This document shows, one piece after another, positions 28,432-36,111 of a stretch of DNA of 64,000 bases (positions are counted from its first letter, which is position 1; each line of letters starts with the position of its first letter). The stretch lies in the NCBI GenBank assembly GCA_019359435.1, contig JAHHHI010000081.1, positions 1-64,000 of the forward strand, in the 5' to 3' direction. Source of the DNA: Kaiparowitsia implicata GSE-PSE-MK54-09C. Its GTDB lineage: Bacteria; Cyanobacteriota; Cyanobacteriia; Elainellales; Elainellaceae. Under the pieces are notes generated by a model. It made no database searches and had not been told where the DNA came from. It saw nothing but the letters and a program-made list of their open reading frames with translations. Made by a program: the position numbers and the translations under genes.

Positions 28432-29001
28432 TGCCCACCCCCCATTTCACGCTGAGGATGCCCAGCTTACACTGCCCTGAGTCCATCTTCCCCCAGCCTT
28501 AATCTCAGCCTCATACTCTGGCAAATGACAGCACGCAGAGACTCGTGATCTTGGGGTGAGGATCTTGAGTGGCGTGGACGTTGCCCACACTCCTCAAAAT
28601 CCTGACCTGTTTAGAACTATTGCGCAGAGGATAGAGAGCCTTATACAGAGACTAGAGAACAGTTGTCTAACTGGCCTAATCCAGATGTAACACGGCATTA
28701 CCAGCGATTTAAAGCCAATTACACCATGAATTTTGCACATTACGCGCGAGCCTTCAAAATCTAGCCTGCCGCCGCAAGAGTTCTAAAAGGTTGCTAGAAC
28801 GCCAAGCCCGCAGCCGAATGTAGATGCCGCAGAGTGCGATCGCCCAAATCTAAAGTTCTTACTCAAAATCGTTATGACTATGATATAGTCGTAACAGTTC
28901 GTAAGAACTTACTGGATGTAACAGACGAAGCGCAGCGCTAGTCGGCCTGCTATACCTGCACATCCCTATCGTTAATGACACTATATCTGGAGAGCAATTC
29001 C
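28432..29001. other. Peroxiredoxin upstream region
   Basis: 570 bases without a gene. The last 130 bases hold two overlapping dyads listed separately. The rest shows nothing recognisable. Confidence 0.5.
28872..28914. promoter_or_regulatory. Paired dyads upstream of the peroxiredoxin gene
   Basis: TTATGACTAT-GAT-ATAGTCGTAA (28872-28894) is a 10-3-10 inverted repeat with one mismatch. Next to it, CAGTTCGTAAGAACTTACTG (28895-28914) contains GTTC-GTAA-GAAC. They sit about 90-130 bases before the start codon, where a redox regulator such as PerR or OxyR could act. Which protein binds is unknown. Confidence 0.4.
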
Positions 29002-29601
29002 ATGACTCTATCTTCTGAGTGTCTTCGGGTTGGACAAACTGCACCCGACTTCACTGCAACCGCAGTTGTTGATCAAGAATTCAAGACCATCAAGCTGTCG
29101 GACTATCGCGGCAAGTATGTGGTGTTGTTCTTTTACCCCCTTGACTTCACCTTCGTTTGCCCTACGGAAATCACGGCCTTCAGCGATCGCCACGAAGAAT
29201 TCAAAGCAATCAACACCGAGATCCTGGGCGTTTCTGTAGACAGTGAATTCTCTCACCTCGCTTGGATTCAGTCCGATCGCAAACAAGGCGGCGTAGGCGA
29301 TCTCAACTATCCGCTGGTGTCTGACATCAAGAAAGAAATCAGCTCCGCTTACAACGTGCTGACCGAAGATGGAATTGCTCTACGCGGCTTGTTCATCATG
29401 GACAAGGATGGCGTGATTCAGCACTCCACCATTAACAACTTGGCCTTTGGTCGTAACGTAGACGAAACACTGCGGGTGCTGCAAGCCATCCAGTATGTGC
29501 AGTCTCACCCCGATGAAGTGTGCCCCGCTGGCTGGAAGCCCGGTGACGCCACGATGAACCCTGATCCTGTGAAGTCGAAGAACTTCTTCGCTGCTGTCTA
29601 G
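29002..29601 (+). CDS. 2-Cys peroxiredoxin
   Basis: Thiol peroxidase of 199 residues that reduces hydrogen peroxide and alkyl hydroperoxides with electrons from thioredoxin. The peroxidatic cysteine is C53 in DFTFVCPTE and the resolving cysteine is C174 in [13 protein letters not shown] motif is near residue 97. The protein starts at the ATG at 29002, with GGAGAG upstream; the earlier in-frame ATG at 28975 would add nine residues. The C-terminus NFFAAV is slightly longer than in eukaryotic forms. A strong terminator lies at 29786. Confidence 0.95.
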   Translation: MTLSSECLRVGQTAPDFTATAVVDQEFKTIKLSDYRGKYVVLFFYPLDFTFVCPTEITAFSDRHEEFKAINTEILGVSVDSEFSHLAWIQSDRKQGGVGDLNYPLVSDIKKEISSAYNVLTEDGIALRGLFIMDKDGVIQHSTINNLAFGRNVDETLRVLQAIQYVQSHPDEVCPAGWKPGDATMNPDPVKSKNFFAAV

Positions 29602-30135
29602 ATCGAATCTATCGAAGCAAGTGCCAGCCTGAATGGCTGAACGTGATGCTGAAGAGCAGAGTCAATGGGCTATACCTGCTGACTCTGCTCCTAGCTTCAC
29701 CAAGCGTTTCACGCCATGCGCAAGCATGAGCAATGAAATCAAGCGGTTCATCAGCCAGATAGTTTTTTATAGGTTCTATATCTCGCAGCGCTGCATTTGC
29801 AGCGCTGTTTTTTTGTTGACTTGAATGACCCGATCGATTGGTTGTCTACCGCCGCTGGTTGCGAACGTTAGGCTGCTTGTTAGTTGGTGAAGGCTCGAGC
29901 CACAGGCGGCGTTGCTGAATACGAGATAAATTCAAATCTCAATATTTCGCGCATTTCTTGTAAGGTCATACGTCTGTGCGCCCGTACACAGATTCATACT
30001 GTCAGTCGCAACGCCTGAAGCCTTGTGCCCCAGCTCTCTTGTTTATTTCGGAGAGAATCAGAGTGTAAATTCCCCCCAACGTGATACCCATTGCGCTACC
30101 GCACTGCTCAGTGTGGGCCAAACAGATCAGAGATC
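29602..30135. other. Region between peroxiredoxin and M16 genes
   Basis: 534 bases without a gene. A 12-bp stem (AGAGCAGAGTCA with TGACTCTGCTCT-like complement, about 29652-29692) and the terminator at 29786 are the only structured elements seen. Confidence 0.5.
29786..29814 (+). terminator. Intrinsic terminator downstream of peroxiredoxin
   Basis: CAGCGCTGC-ATTT-GCAGCGCTG is a perfect 9-bp stem followed by seven T residues. Confidence 0.9.
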
Positions 30136-31671
30136 TTAGGGATCACCAAGCTCTAGCGGGATCACCTGCCCATCCGCAGCAATGCTGTTTAGCGGGGGCT
30201 GAATGGCTTCGCCGTTGCCCACCACCAGCGTTACCAAGTTTTCGGGCTGAAGGTGAGTTTTGGCGGCGCGCAGAATATCTTCGGCAGTCGTAGCTTCTAC
30301 TTCCCGCTGATAGCGGAAGATGAAGTCTTCGGGATAGTCATAGTACTCATAGCGCATGAGCCGCGACATCAGTTGTGCTGGAGTCTGAAAGTTAAACACA
30401 AAGGAATTTAGCTCTGACTCTTTGGCCAGCTGTAGCGCTTCATCGCTAATGGGCTGAGTCCGCACTTTTTCGATTTCTCCCGTCCAAGCGCGAATGAAGT
30501 CTACTGTGGCTTCAGAGCGCGTTTGCCCGCCGCCAACAAACAGGCCAGGATAATCAAACCGAGGACTCCAATAGCCGTAGACCACATAGGCCAGACCTTG
30601 GCGCGATCGCACTTCATTCGTCAATTGACCACTAAAGCCGTTGAGCACTTGGTTGAGCACCGACAGCGACGTATAGTCGGGGTCGCTCAGCTTGCCACCC
30701 AAGTGACCCATTTGAATGTAGCTCTGAGTAAGCTGGGGGCGATCGATAAAGTACACGCCGCCTGCGCTCGCCTGAGCTACATCCGGCAGGGTGAGATCCG
30801 GCGGGGGCATTGATGGGTCGGGTTGCCAGTCGCCAAACGCTGCTTCTAGGCGCGATCGCATCTCTGCCGTATCGAAGTCACCGACAATCCCCAGCAGGGT
30901 TGTATCAGGGCGGTAATACTGACGGTGAAACGCCACGAGCGCATCGCGGTCGATCCTATCAAGGGTGCTGTATTCCACCGTGCGGGCATAGGGGCTATCC
31001 GCCCCATAGATGAGCTTGCCAAACTCACGGCTGAGAATGCCACTGGGCTGGTCATTGCGGCGAGCAATTGAGCCGCGCCAGCGGGTTTTGCTCAGATCAA
31101 TTTTGTCTTGCGGAAACGCAGGCTCGCGCAGCACCTCAGCAAACAGCGCAAACACCTCATCCAGATCTTCCGTCAGGCTGCCAAAGCCTGAGATGCCGCT
31201 AACGGTGTCCATCCCCGATTCAATCAGGGCGGCACGCTGCTCCAGCAATTCATTAAGCGCGTCTCCAGGGTGCGACTGAGAGCCCCCGCTGCGAATCACT
31301 TCCCCCACGATGCTGGCTAGCCCAACCGATTCCGCAGGCTCTACTCGGCTGCCAATGCGCAACATGGCCGACCCACTCACGAGGGGCAGTTCGTGGTCTT
31401 CTACCAGGTAGGCCACTAAGCCATTGTTCAACTGCACCCGCGTGTAGGGGGGCAGCTGCACCTCGCGCAGGGGCGGAAACTCTAGTTCATCGTAATGGCG
31501 GGGAACATCGGCCCGCACGGGAGCAGGCTGGAGGCCTGAACAGATCACCAACACTAGGGCGATCGCCCCCGCCAGCAGCAGCGACACGCGCCGCCGCCGC
31601 CGTAATCTAAACAATCGGGTCATTAAATTCATCCTATCGAGCAGGTTGGGCAGGTCACGAGGGTGGCTCAT
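30136..31671 (-). CDS. M16-family protein without the metal motif (inactive partner)
   Basis: A 511-residue secreted or periplasmic protein with a signal peptide (basic MTRLFRLRRRRR, then LLLAGAIALVLVICSG). It has M16 domain architecture (about residues 65-260 and 270-460), including PDTTLLGIVGDFDTAEMRSRLEAAFGDW. The place of HxxEH reads SIVGEVIRSGG, so the zinc site is lost. M16 pairs often have one active and one non-catalytic subunit. Its ATG overlaps the stop of the active paralogue by four bases, so the two are very likely coexpressed as a heterodimer. Confidence 0.85.
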   Translation of the reverse strand: MSHPRDLPNLLDRMNLMTRLFRLRRRRRVSLLLAGAIALVLVICSGLQPAPVRADVPRHYDELEFPPLREVQLPPYTRVQLNNGLVAYLVEDHELPLVSGSAMLRIGSRVEPAESVGLASIVGEVIRSGGSQSHPGDALNELLEQRAALIESGMDTVSGISGFGSLTEDLDEVFALFAEVLREPAFPQDKIDLSKTRWRGSIARRNDQPSGILSREFGKLIYGADSPYARTVEYSTLDRIDRDALVAFHRQYYRPDTTLLGIVGDFDTAEMRSRLEAAFGDWQPDPSMPPPDLTLPDVAQASAGGVYFIDRPQLTQSYIQMGHLGGKLSDPDYTSLSVLNQVLNGFSGQLTNEVRSRQGLAYVVYGYWSPRFDYPGLFVGGGQTRSEATVDFIRAWTGEIEKVRTQPISDEALQLAKESELNSFVFNFQTPAQLMSRLMRYEYYDYPEDFIFRYQREVEATTAEDILRAAKTHLQPENLVTLVVGNGEAIQPPLNSIAADGQVIPLELGDP

Positions 31672-33233
31672 GGTTGCGCCTCCTGCGACAGCAATCGCCC
31701 AATGGTTAATTTCTCAGGCACAAAGGTCTGCTGAGACACGCGCTGCACATCAGCGGCAGTCACCTGTTCCACGGCTTTAAGTTCTTCAAATAAGTTGCGC
31801 CAGTCACCGGTTTTAGCCTGGTAGTCGGCCAGCAAGCTCGCCATGCCTTGGTTCGACGACACAATTTGCAGCAGGCTCACCCGCACCTGGGTTTTGATCC
31901 GATCCAGCTCCTGCATCGATACAGGTTCGGTCTTCAGACGAGTCAGCTCCTCTTGAAACACTGCTGCAATATCGTCGGTAGTGTGGTCAGGAGCCGTCAG
32001 GGCGTAAAGCATAAAGACAGTGGGAAAGCGATCGCCCGGAAAACCATTCCCCACATCCATGCTCAGGGCAATTCCCGACTCAATCAGTGCCTTATACAGC
32101 CGCGAAGTGCGCCCCCCCACCAGCAGCGAACTGAGAACAGAGTAGGTCGCCGCGTCGGCACTGGTGCGCCCTGGCCGCTGATAGCCCTCGATATACCAGG
32201 GTTGAGATTGCAGCTGCACCGACACCTCGCGCGGTTCAGTCTGGGCAGGCGGCTCCACCTCCATTAGGGGAATGGGCGATCGCGCCACAAACCGACCAAA
32301 ATAAGTCCGCGCCAACCGCTCAACCTCAGCGGGGTCTACATCGCCCACCACCACCATGGTCATGCGGTCAGGCGTGTAGTAGAGGTCAAAAAACTCTTGG
32401 ATATTGGCGCGGGTGAGCGATCGAATGTGATCTTCATAGCCAATCACAGGACGACCATAGGGATGCCCCTCAAACGCCGTTTCTAGAAACGCCTCAATCA
32501 TGGTGCCAATGGGCGAGTTGTCGGTGCCCATGCGCCGCTCTTCCAGAATCACCTCGCGCTCTTCATGAAATTCGCGAAAGACGGGTTCAAGGAATCGCTC
32601 CGATTCCAGCGACATCCACAGCTCTAGCTTGTTGGATGGAAAGCTGTAAAAGTAACGGGTGGCATCCAGCGAGGTCGTAGCATTCAGCCCAACGCCGCCC
32701 GCCCGTTCCACAATTTGGCTGTACTCGTTCTGCTTCGTGAATTGCGCCGTCTGTTCTTGCAGCGCCTCAAACCGCTGCTGCAGCGCTTGCAGTTCTGAGT
32801 CTTGCCCAGCGGCCCGCACCACCTGCATCTGGTCAAAAAGTTCGTCTAGCTCTGTGAGCAGCCGTTGCTCTTGCTCATAGTCCACCGTGCCAATGCGGCG
32901 AGTGCCCTTAAACGCCAAGTGCTCAAGAAAGTGAGCTTCCCCCGTTTGGCCGTCTCGCTCCTCCGCTGCACCCACGTTCACATGGGTCATAAAGGAAACA
33001 ACCGGAGCCTGGTGCCGCTCCATCACAATAAATTTCATGCCGTTATCGAGGGTGAACTCAGAGATGCGTTCGAGAGCCCGGTCAATATACGGCTGAATGG
33101 TGGTGGCCCCCGCGGGGAAGCTGCGCGCTAGAGCCGGAGCAGCACTGCTCCACACCATCAACAGAGAAAGGGCGATCGCCCAGCCCAGTCGCTGCACCCG
33201 GCGGCGACCTGGCAAATGATGAAAATGAGACAT
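31668..33233 (-). CDS. M16-family zinc metallopeptidase
   Basis: A 521-residue protein with signal peptide (RRVQRLGWAIALSLLMVWSSAAPALA). The inverted zinc motif HFLEH is at residues 101-105 in GEAHFLEHLAFKGT. Downstream, EEREVILEERRM carries the third ligand glutamate. A second M16 domain follows (TMVVVGDVDPAEVERLARTYFG). It probably degrades peptides in the periplasm. The start is set at the MSHFHHLPG ATG (33233); the frame is open to 33320, but that part contains cysteine-rich non-family sequence. It is cotranslated with the inactive M16 partner. Confidence 0.88.
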   Translation of the reverse strand: MSHFHHLPGRRRVQRLGWAIALSLLMVWSSAAPALARSFPAGATTIQPYIDRALERISEFTLDNGMKFIVMERHQAPVVSFMTHVNVGAAEERDGQTGEAHFLEHLAFKGTRRIGTVDYEQEQRLLTELDELFDQMQVVRAAGQDSELQALQQRFEALQEQTAQFTKQNEYSQIVERAGGVGLNATTSLDATRYFYSFPSNKLELWMSLESERFLEPVFREFHEEREVILEERRMGTDNSPIGTMIEAFLETAFEGHPYGRPVIGYEDHIRSLTRANIQEFFDLYYTPDRMTMVVVGDVDPAEVERLARTYFGRFVARSPIPLMEVEPPAQTEPREVSVQLQSQPWYIEGYQRPGRTSADAATYSVLSSLLVGGRTSRLYKALIESGIALSMDVGNGFPGDRFPTVFMLYALTAPDHTTDDIAAVFQEELTRLKTEPVSMQELDRIKTQVRVSLLQIVSSNQGMASLLADYQAKTGDWRNLFEELKAVEQVTAADVQRVSQQTFVPEKLTIGRLLSQEAQP

Positions 33234-33352
33234 GCAGTCCTTATAGCAACGACAGCAAACGAGTTCACCGTTTACTATAGCTGCTGGGTTAGGGCACTCG
33301 CCACAGCTCCGCTGAGGCATCCCATCCCCAATGCCGCTGCAAACGCTAAAAT

Positions 33353-33670
33353 CTAACGCCCTCGCAGGTCTTTCAGGTTTTGATGGCGGTAGGCGTTGTA
33401 TACGTCGAACAGCATGCCCACCGTGCCGCAGACAGCCCCGATCAACATCAACCCGTGGTAGACGCTACCATTTCCAAAAATTTCTAAAAACTCGATGAGC
33501 GGACGGCTACCCGCCTGCCCAAGCGATTGCAGCCCCGGCACCAGCGCCACCGCCTGCGCCGCCAGCATCAACCCGCCAATCAGCAGAATAGGCGCAAGAA
33601 ATGCCAGAAACCCAGTCAAAACGAGCGATCGCACCGCAGTAGACAAGAGCTTCATAGGTAAACGTTCCAT
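33353..33670 (-). CDS. Small membrane protein of unknown function
   Basis: A 105-residue protein with two hydrophobic segments (LVLTGFLAFLAPILLIGGLMLAAQAVALV and YHGLMLIGAVCGTVGMLFDVY, each described in part) ending with a charged tail NAYRHQNLKDLRGR. The start is uncertain: ATG at 33670 or 33655; the open frame extends to 33850, but residues before METERLPM-like MERLPM are low-complexity and unlikely to be coding. Family not recognised. Confidence 0.6.
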   Translation of the reverse strand: MERLPMKLLSTAVRSLVLTGFLAFLAPILLIGGLMLAAQAVALVPGLQSLGQAGSRPLIEFLEIFGNGSVYHGLMLIGAVCGTVGMLFDVYNAYRHQNLKDLRGR

Positions 33671-34595
33671 CGTTTGATGCGTTGTGGGGTCAGGGATAGA
33701 ATCCGTCGCTGTAGCAGTCCGTTGCGTCTGAAGTTCTTGCCGCTGCCGCTCAACGGTTTTGAGCGCAGAGCTGCGATATTCAACGCTATAGGATAGCCGA
33801 CTGGGGGATTCGTGCCGACTTTGCTGACGACATGATGAAGAGAAAGTCATGGTTGAACACAGCAGGCAAGATTACAACCCCTACGATAGGCGCAGAATTG
33901 GCCTCTAAACCGAGTTGAGAGAAAACTTCAATCCTGTATAGAAAGGTTTTTGAACAAGCATGAACCCTTCTCAGGATTCTATCCGGCGTAGGTCTGCGCG
34001 ATGGCAAGAGACGCCCATCCAGATGAGAGCGAACGGTTGCTGCGTGGGCGATGCCCGCTCTAGCCTCGTTTAATACCCAGATCCCACTGGTTTTAATCTA
34101 GAATTCAGTCCATGAGTTCAATTCTGCAGTTTTGTATCGGGTTTGTGTCTTCATAATCTTCATATCTTCATGTGTGGGTTAGTCTGCATTAAGAGTATTC
34201 CAAAGAAATAGTGATCCAGTTGAGAATCCTCCTTTTGGCCAGAATGACACGCAATGTCATGTTGAGCGAAGCGAAACCTCTCTGATGATGGGCTTTTACG
34301 CTGGACGCTTATTATATTGGAGCACTCTAAGCTCAACACAACCCTTGGGAGAGCGCTCTGGGGTTTCAAGACTGTTGAGCTATTTTTGTTGAACTATTTT
34401 TGAAGGATGGATGCTCGGCTGCCTGGGTTTTGCGAAGCGGCACAGGACAAGTGGTATTCACAAGTAATATTCAGGTCATGATTGGATAAGGCCACGCTGT
34501 CACGTCAGCCAAGCGTGATCCACTCAGTTGGGCCAACCCAGTTTGCATTTACTTTCTTTCAGCTAATTTCTTTCAATTTTTAAGGATGAGAACCG
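33671..34595. other. Long gene-free region with a dispersed-repeat fragment
   Basis: About 925 bases without a credible gene. Positions 34244-34288 hold ATGACA-CGCAA-TGTCAT followed by GTTGAGCGAAGCGAAACC, which resembles widespread bacterial intergenic repeats of the TGTCATCCTGAGCGAAGC type. The rest, including 33850-34200, shows nothing recognisable. Confidence 0.5.
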
Positions 34596-35387
34596 TTGTC
34601 AGACCAATCAAGCCTATCGAGCCTTAAGCTGTGGAGTCGGCGGCTGCTGGCAGCGACTCTCTTGGGAGGGCAGGTGCTGGTTCACCTCTTCACCAAAAAA
34701 ATCAACCGTCGCAACGTTATGGAGCAGTTAGCGCTGGTGGGCCCTGGTTCGCTGCTAATTGCGTTGCTGACCGCAGCCACCGTGGGCATGGTGTTCACCA
34801 TTCAGGTCGCCCGCGAGTTTATTAGCCTGGGCGCGGGGACTGCGGTAGGCGGGGTGTTGGCGATCGCCCTCGCTCGAGAACTTGCGCCTATTTTGACAGC
34901 GGTGATTGTGACGGGGCGAGTCGGGTCGGCCTTTGCCGCAGAAATTGGCACCATGCAGGTGACAGAGCAAATCGACGCGCTGTATATGCTGCGCACAGAC
35001 CCCATTGACTATCTGGTGATTCCCCGGGTGATTGCCTGCTGCATCATGCTGCCGATTCTCACCATCCTGTCGTTTATCACGGGGATGATGGGGGGAATTT
35101 TGGTCGCGAGTACGGTTTACGGCATCTCGGGCACCGTGTTCCTTGACTCGGCCCGCAATTTTTTGGGGCTTTGGGATTTGTTCAGTGGGGCAGTGAAGGC
35201 GATCGCCTTTGGCTCTCTGATCGCGATCATCGGCTCGAGTTGGGGATTGACGACGACTGGCGGAGCCAAAGGGGTGGGTCAATCCACCACCACAGCCGTA
35301 GTTACAGCCCTACTAGCGATTTTTATTTCTAATTTCTTTCTATCGTGGATTATGTTTCAGGGTGAGGGCAGCGCTACGATTTTTTGA
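34596..35387 (+). CDS. MlaE-type lipid ABC transporter permease
   Basis: A 263-residue permease of the MlaE/YrbE/TGD1 family with five to six hydrophobic segments. The family motif is visible as FAAEIGTMQVTEQIDALYMLRTDPIDYLV. It moves lipids or lipophilic molecules between membranes, with an MlaF-like ATPase and an MlaD-like protein that are not in this window. The TTG at 34596 is chosen because AAGGATGAG sits 7-10 bases upstream and no in-frame ATG occurs before residue 42. DUF3119 and DUF3086 genes follow on the same strand. Confidence 0.9.
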   Translation: MSDQSSLSSLKLWSRRLLAATLLGGQVLVHLFTKKINRRNVMEQLALVGPGSLLIALLTAATVGMVFTIQVAREFISLGAGTAVGGVLAIALARELAPILTAVIVTGRVGSAFAAEIGTMQVTEQIDALYMLRTDPIDYLVIPRVIACCIMLPILTILSFITGMMGGILVASTVYGISGTVFLDSARNFLGLWDLFSGAVKAIAFGSLIAIIGSSWGLTTTGGAKGVGQSTTTAVVTALLAIFISNFFLSWIMFQGEGSATIF

Positions 35388-35701
35388 TTGGGCTTATGTT
35401 CCACTGCAATGGGTGGGGATATGCACCAATCGCGCCTCACCAGCCGAACCGTGCCAACCGAACCGTGCCAGTACAGAAAACCGACCGTGCTACGCTCCCT
35501 CACCCTTTACAATGTGGAGTAATCCACATAATGGGCATTGCCTAGCTCTCGCCTGCTCCTAGGATCAGATGTTCTTGACGTAGGGGATGTCCGAGACGCC
35601 GTGTCAATCCAGGATTTCAGCTAGGGTTCCAGTACGGACGCGCGACGTTCCTAAAAGTATTGTTGGTGTTCTCGCTGTTGTTACGAGTCAAATATTTCCC
35701 C
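35388..35701. other. Intergenic region before DUF3119
   Basis: 314 bases without a gene. It has repeated GAACCGTGCC units (35445-35475) and the dyad TGTGGA-GTAA-TCCACA (35513-35528), a possible operator or small hairpin about 175 bases before the DUF3119 start. Confidence 0.5.
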
Positions 35702-36097
35702 ATGACCACAACGCCGTCGATTACTCCCCCCACAACAGAAACCGTGCAATTGGCTCCTAGCTATCGCATTCCGCTCGGGCTAGTGGCGATCGCCCTACCT
35801 CTAATCTTGGTGCAGCCCTGGGTTAGTGGGGCGATTGCCCTGTTTGGCGTATTTTTAATGGTGCAAGCAGCCACCTTGCGGCTGCACTTTACCCCCACCG
35901 ACCTCGACATCTACCGGGGCGAATCGCTACTGCGGCGCTTCCCCTATCAAGAGTGGCAACACTGGGAGATCTTTTGGTCATCTGTGCCAATTTTGTTCTA
36001 CTTCAAAGAAGTTAAAAGCATCCACTTTCTCCCGATTCTCTTTGACCCAACCCTGCTCAAAACTTGCCTTGAGCAACGCTGCCCGACATCTCGCTAG
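35702..36097 (+). CDS. DUF3119 family membrane protein
   Basis: A 131-residue protein with two adjacent hydrophobic segments (IPLGLVAIALPLILVQPWV and AIALFGVFLMVQAATL), followed by LRLHFTPTDLDIYRGESLLRRFPYQEW. The pattern fits DUF3119, a cyanobacterial and plastid family with PH-domain-like character. The start at 35702 has the conserved MTTTPSITPP beginning; the frame is open to 35660. The DUF3086 gene starts only 14 bases after its stop, so the two form an operon. Confidence 0.8.
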   Translation: MTTTPSITPPTTETVQLAPSYRIPLGLVAIALPLILVQPWVSGAIALFGVFLMVQAATLRLHFTPTDLDIYRGESLLRRFPYQEWQHWEIFWSSVPILFYFKEVKSIHFLPILFDPTLLKTCLEQRCPTSR

Positions 36098-36111
36098 GTT
36101 TCAACACGCCC

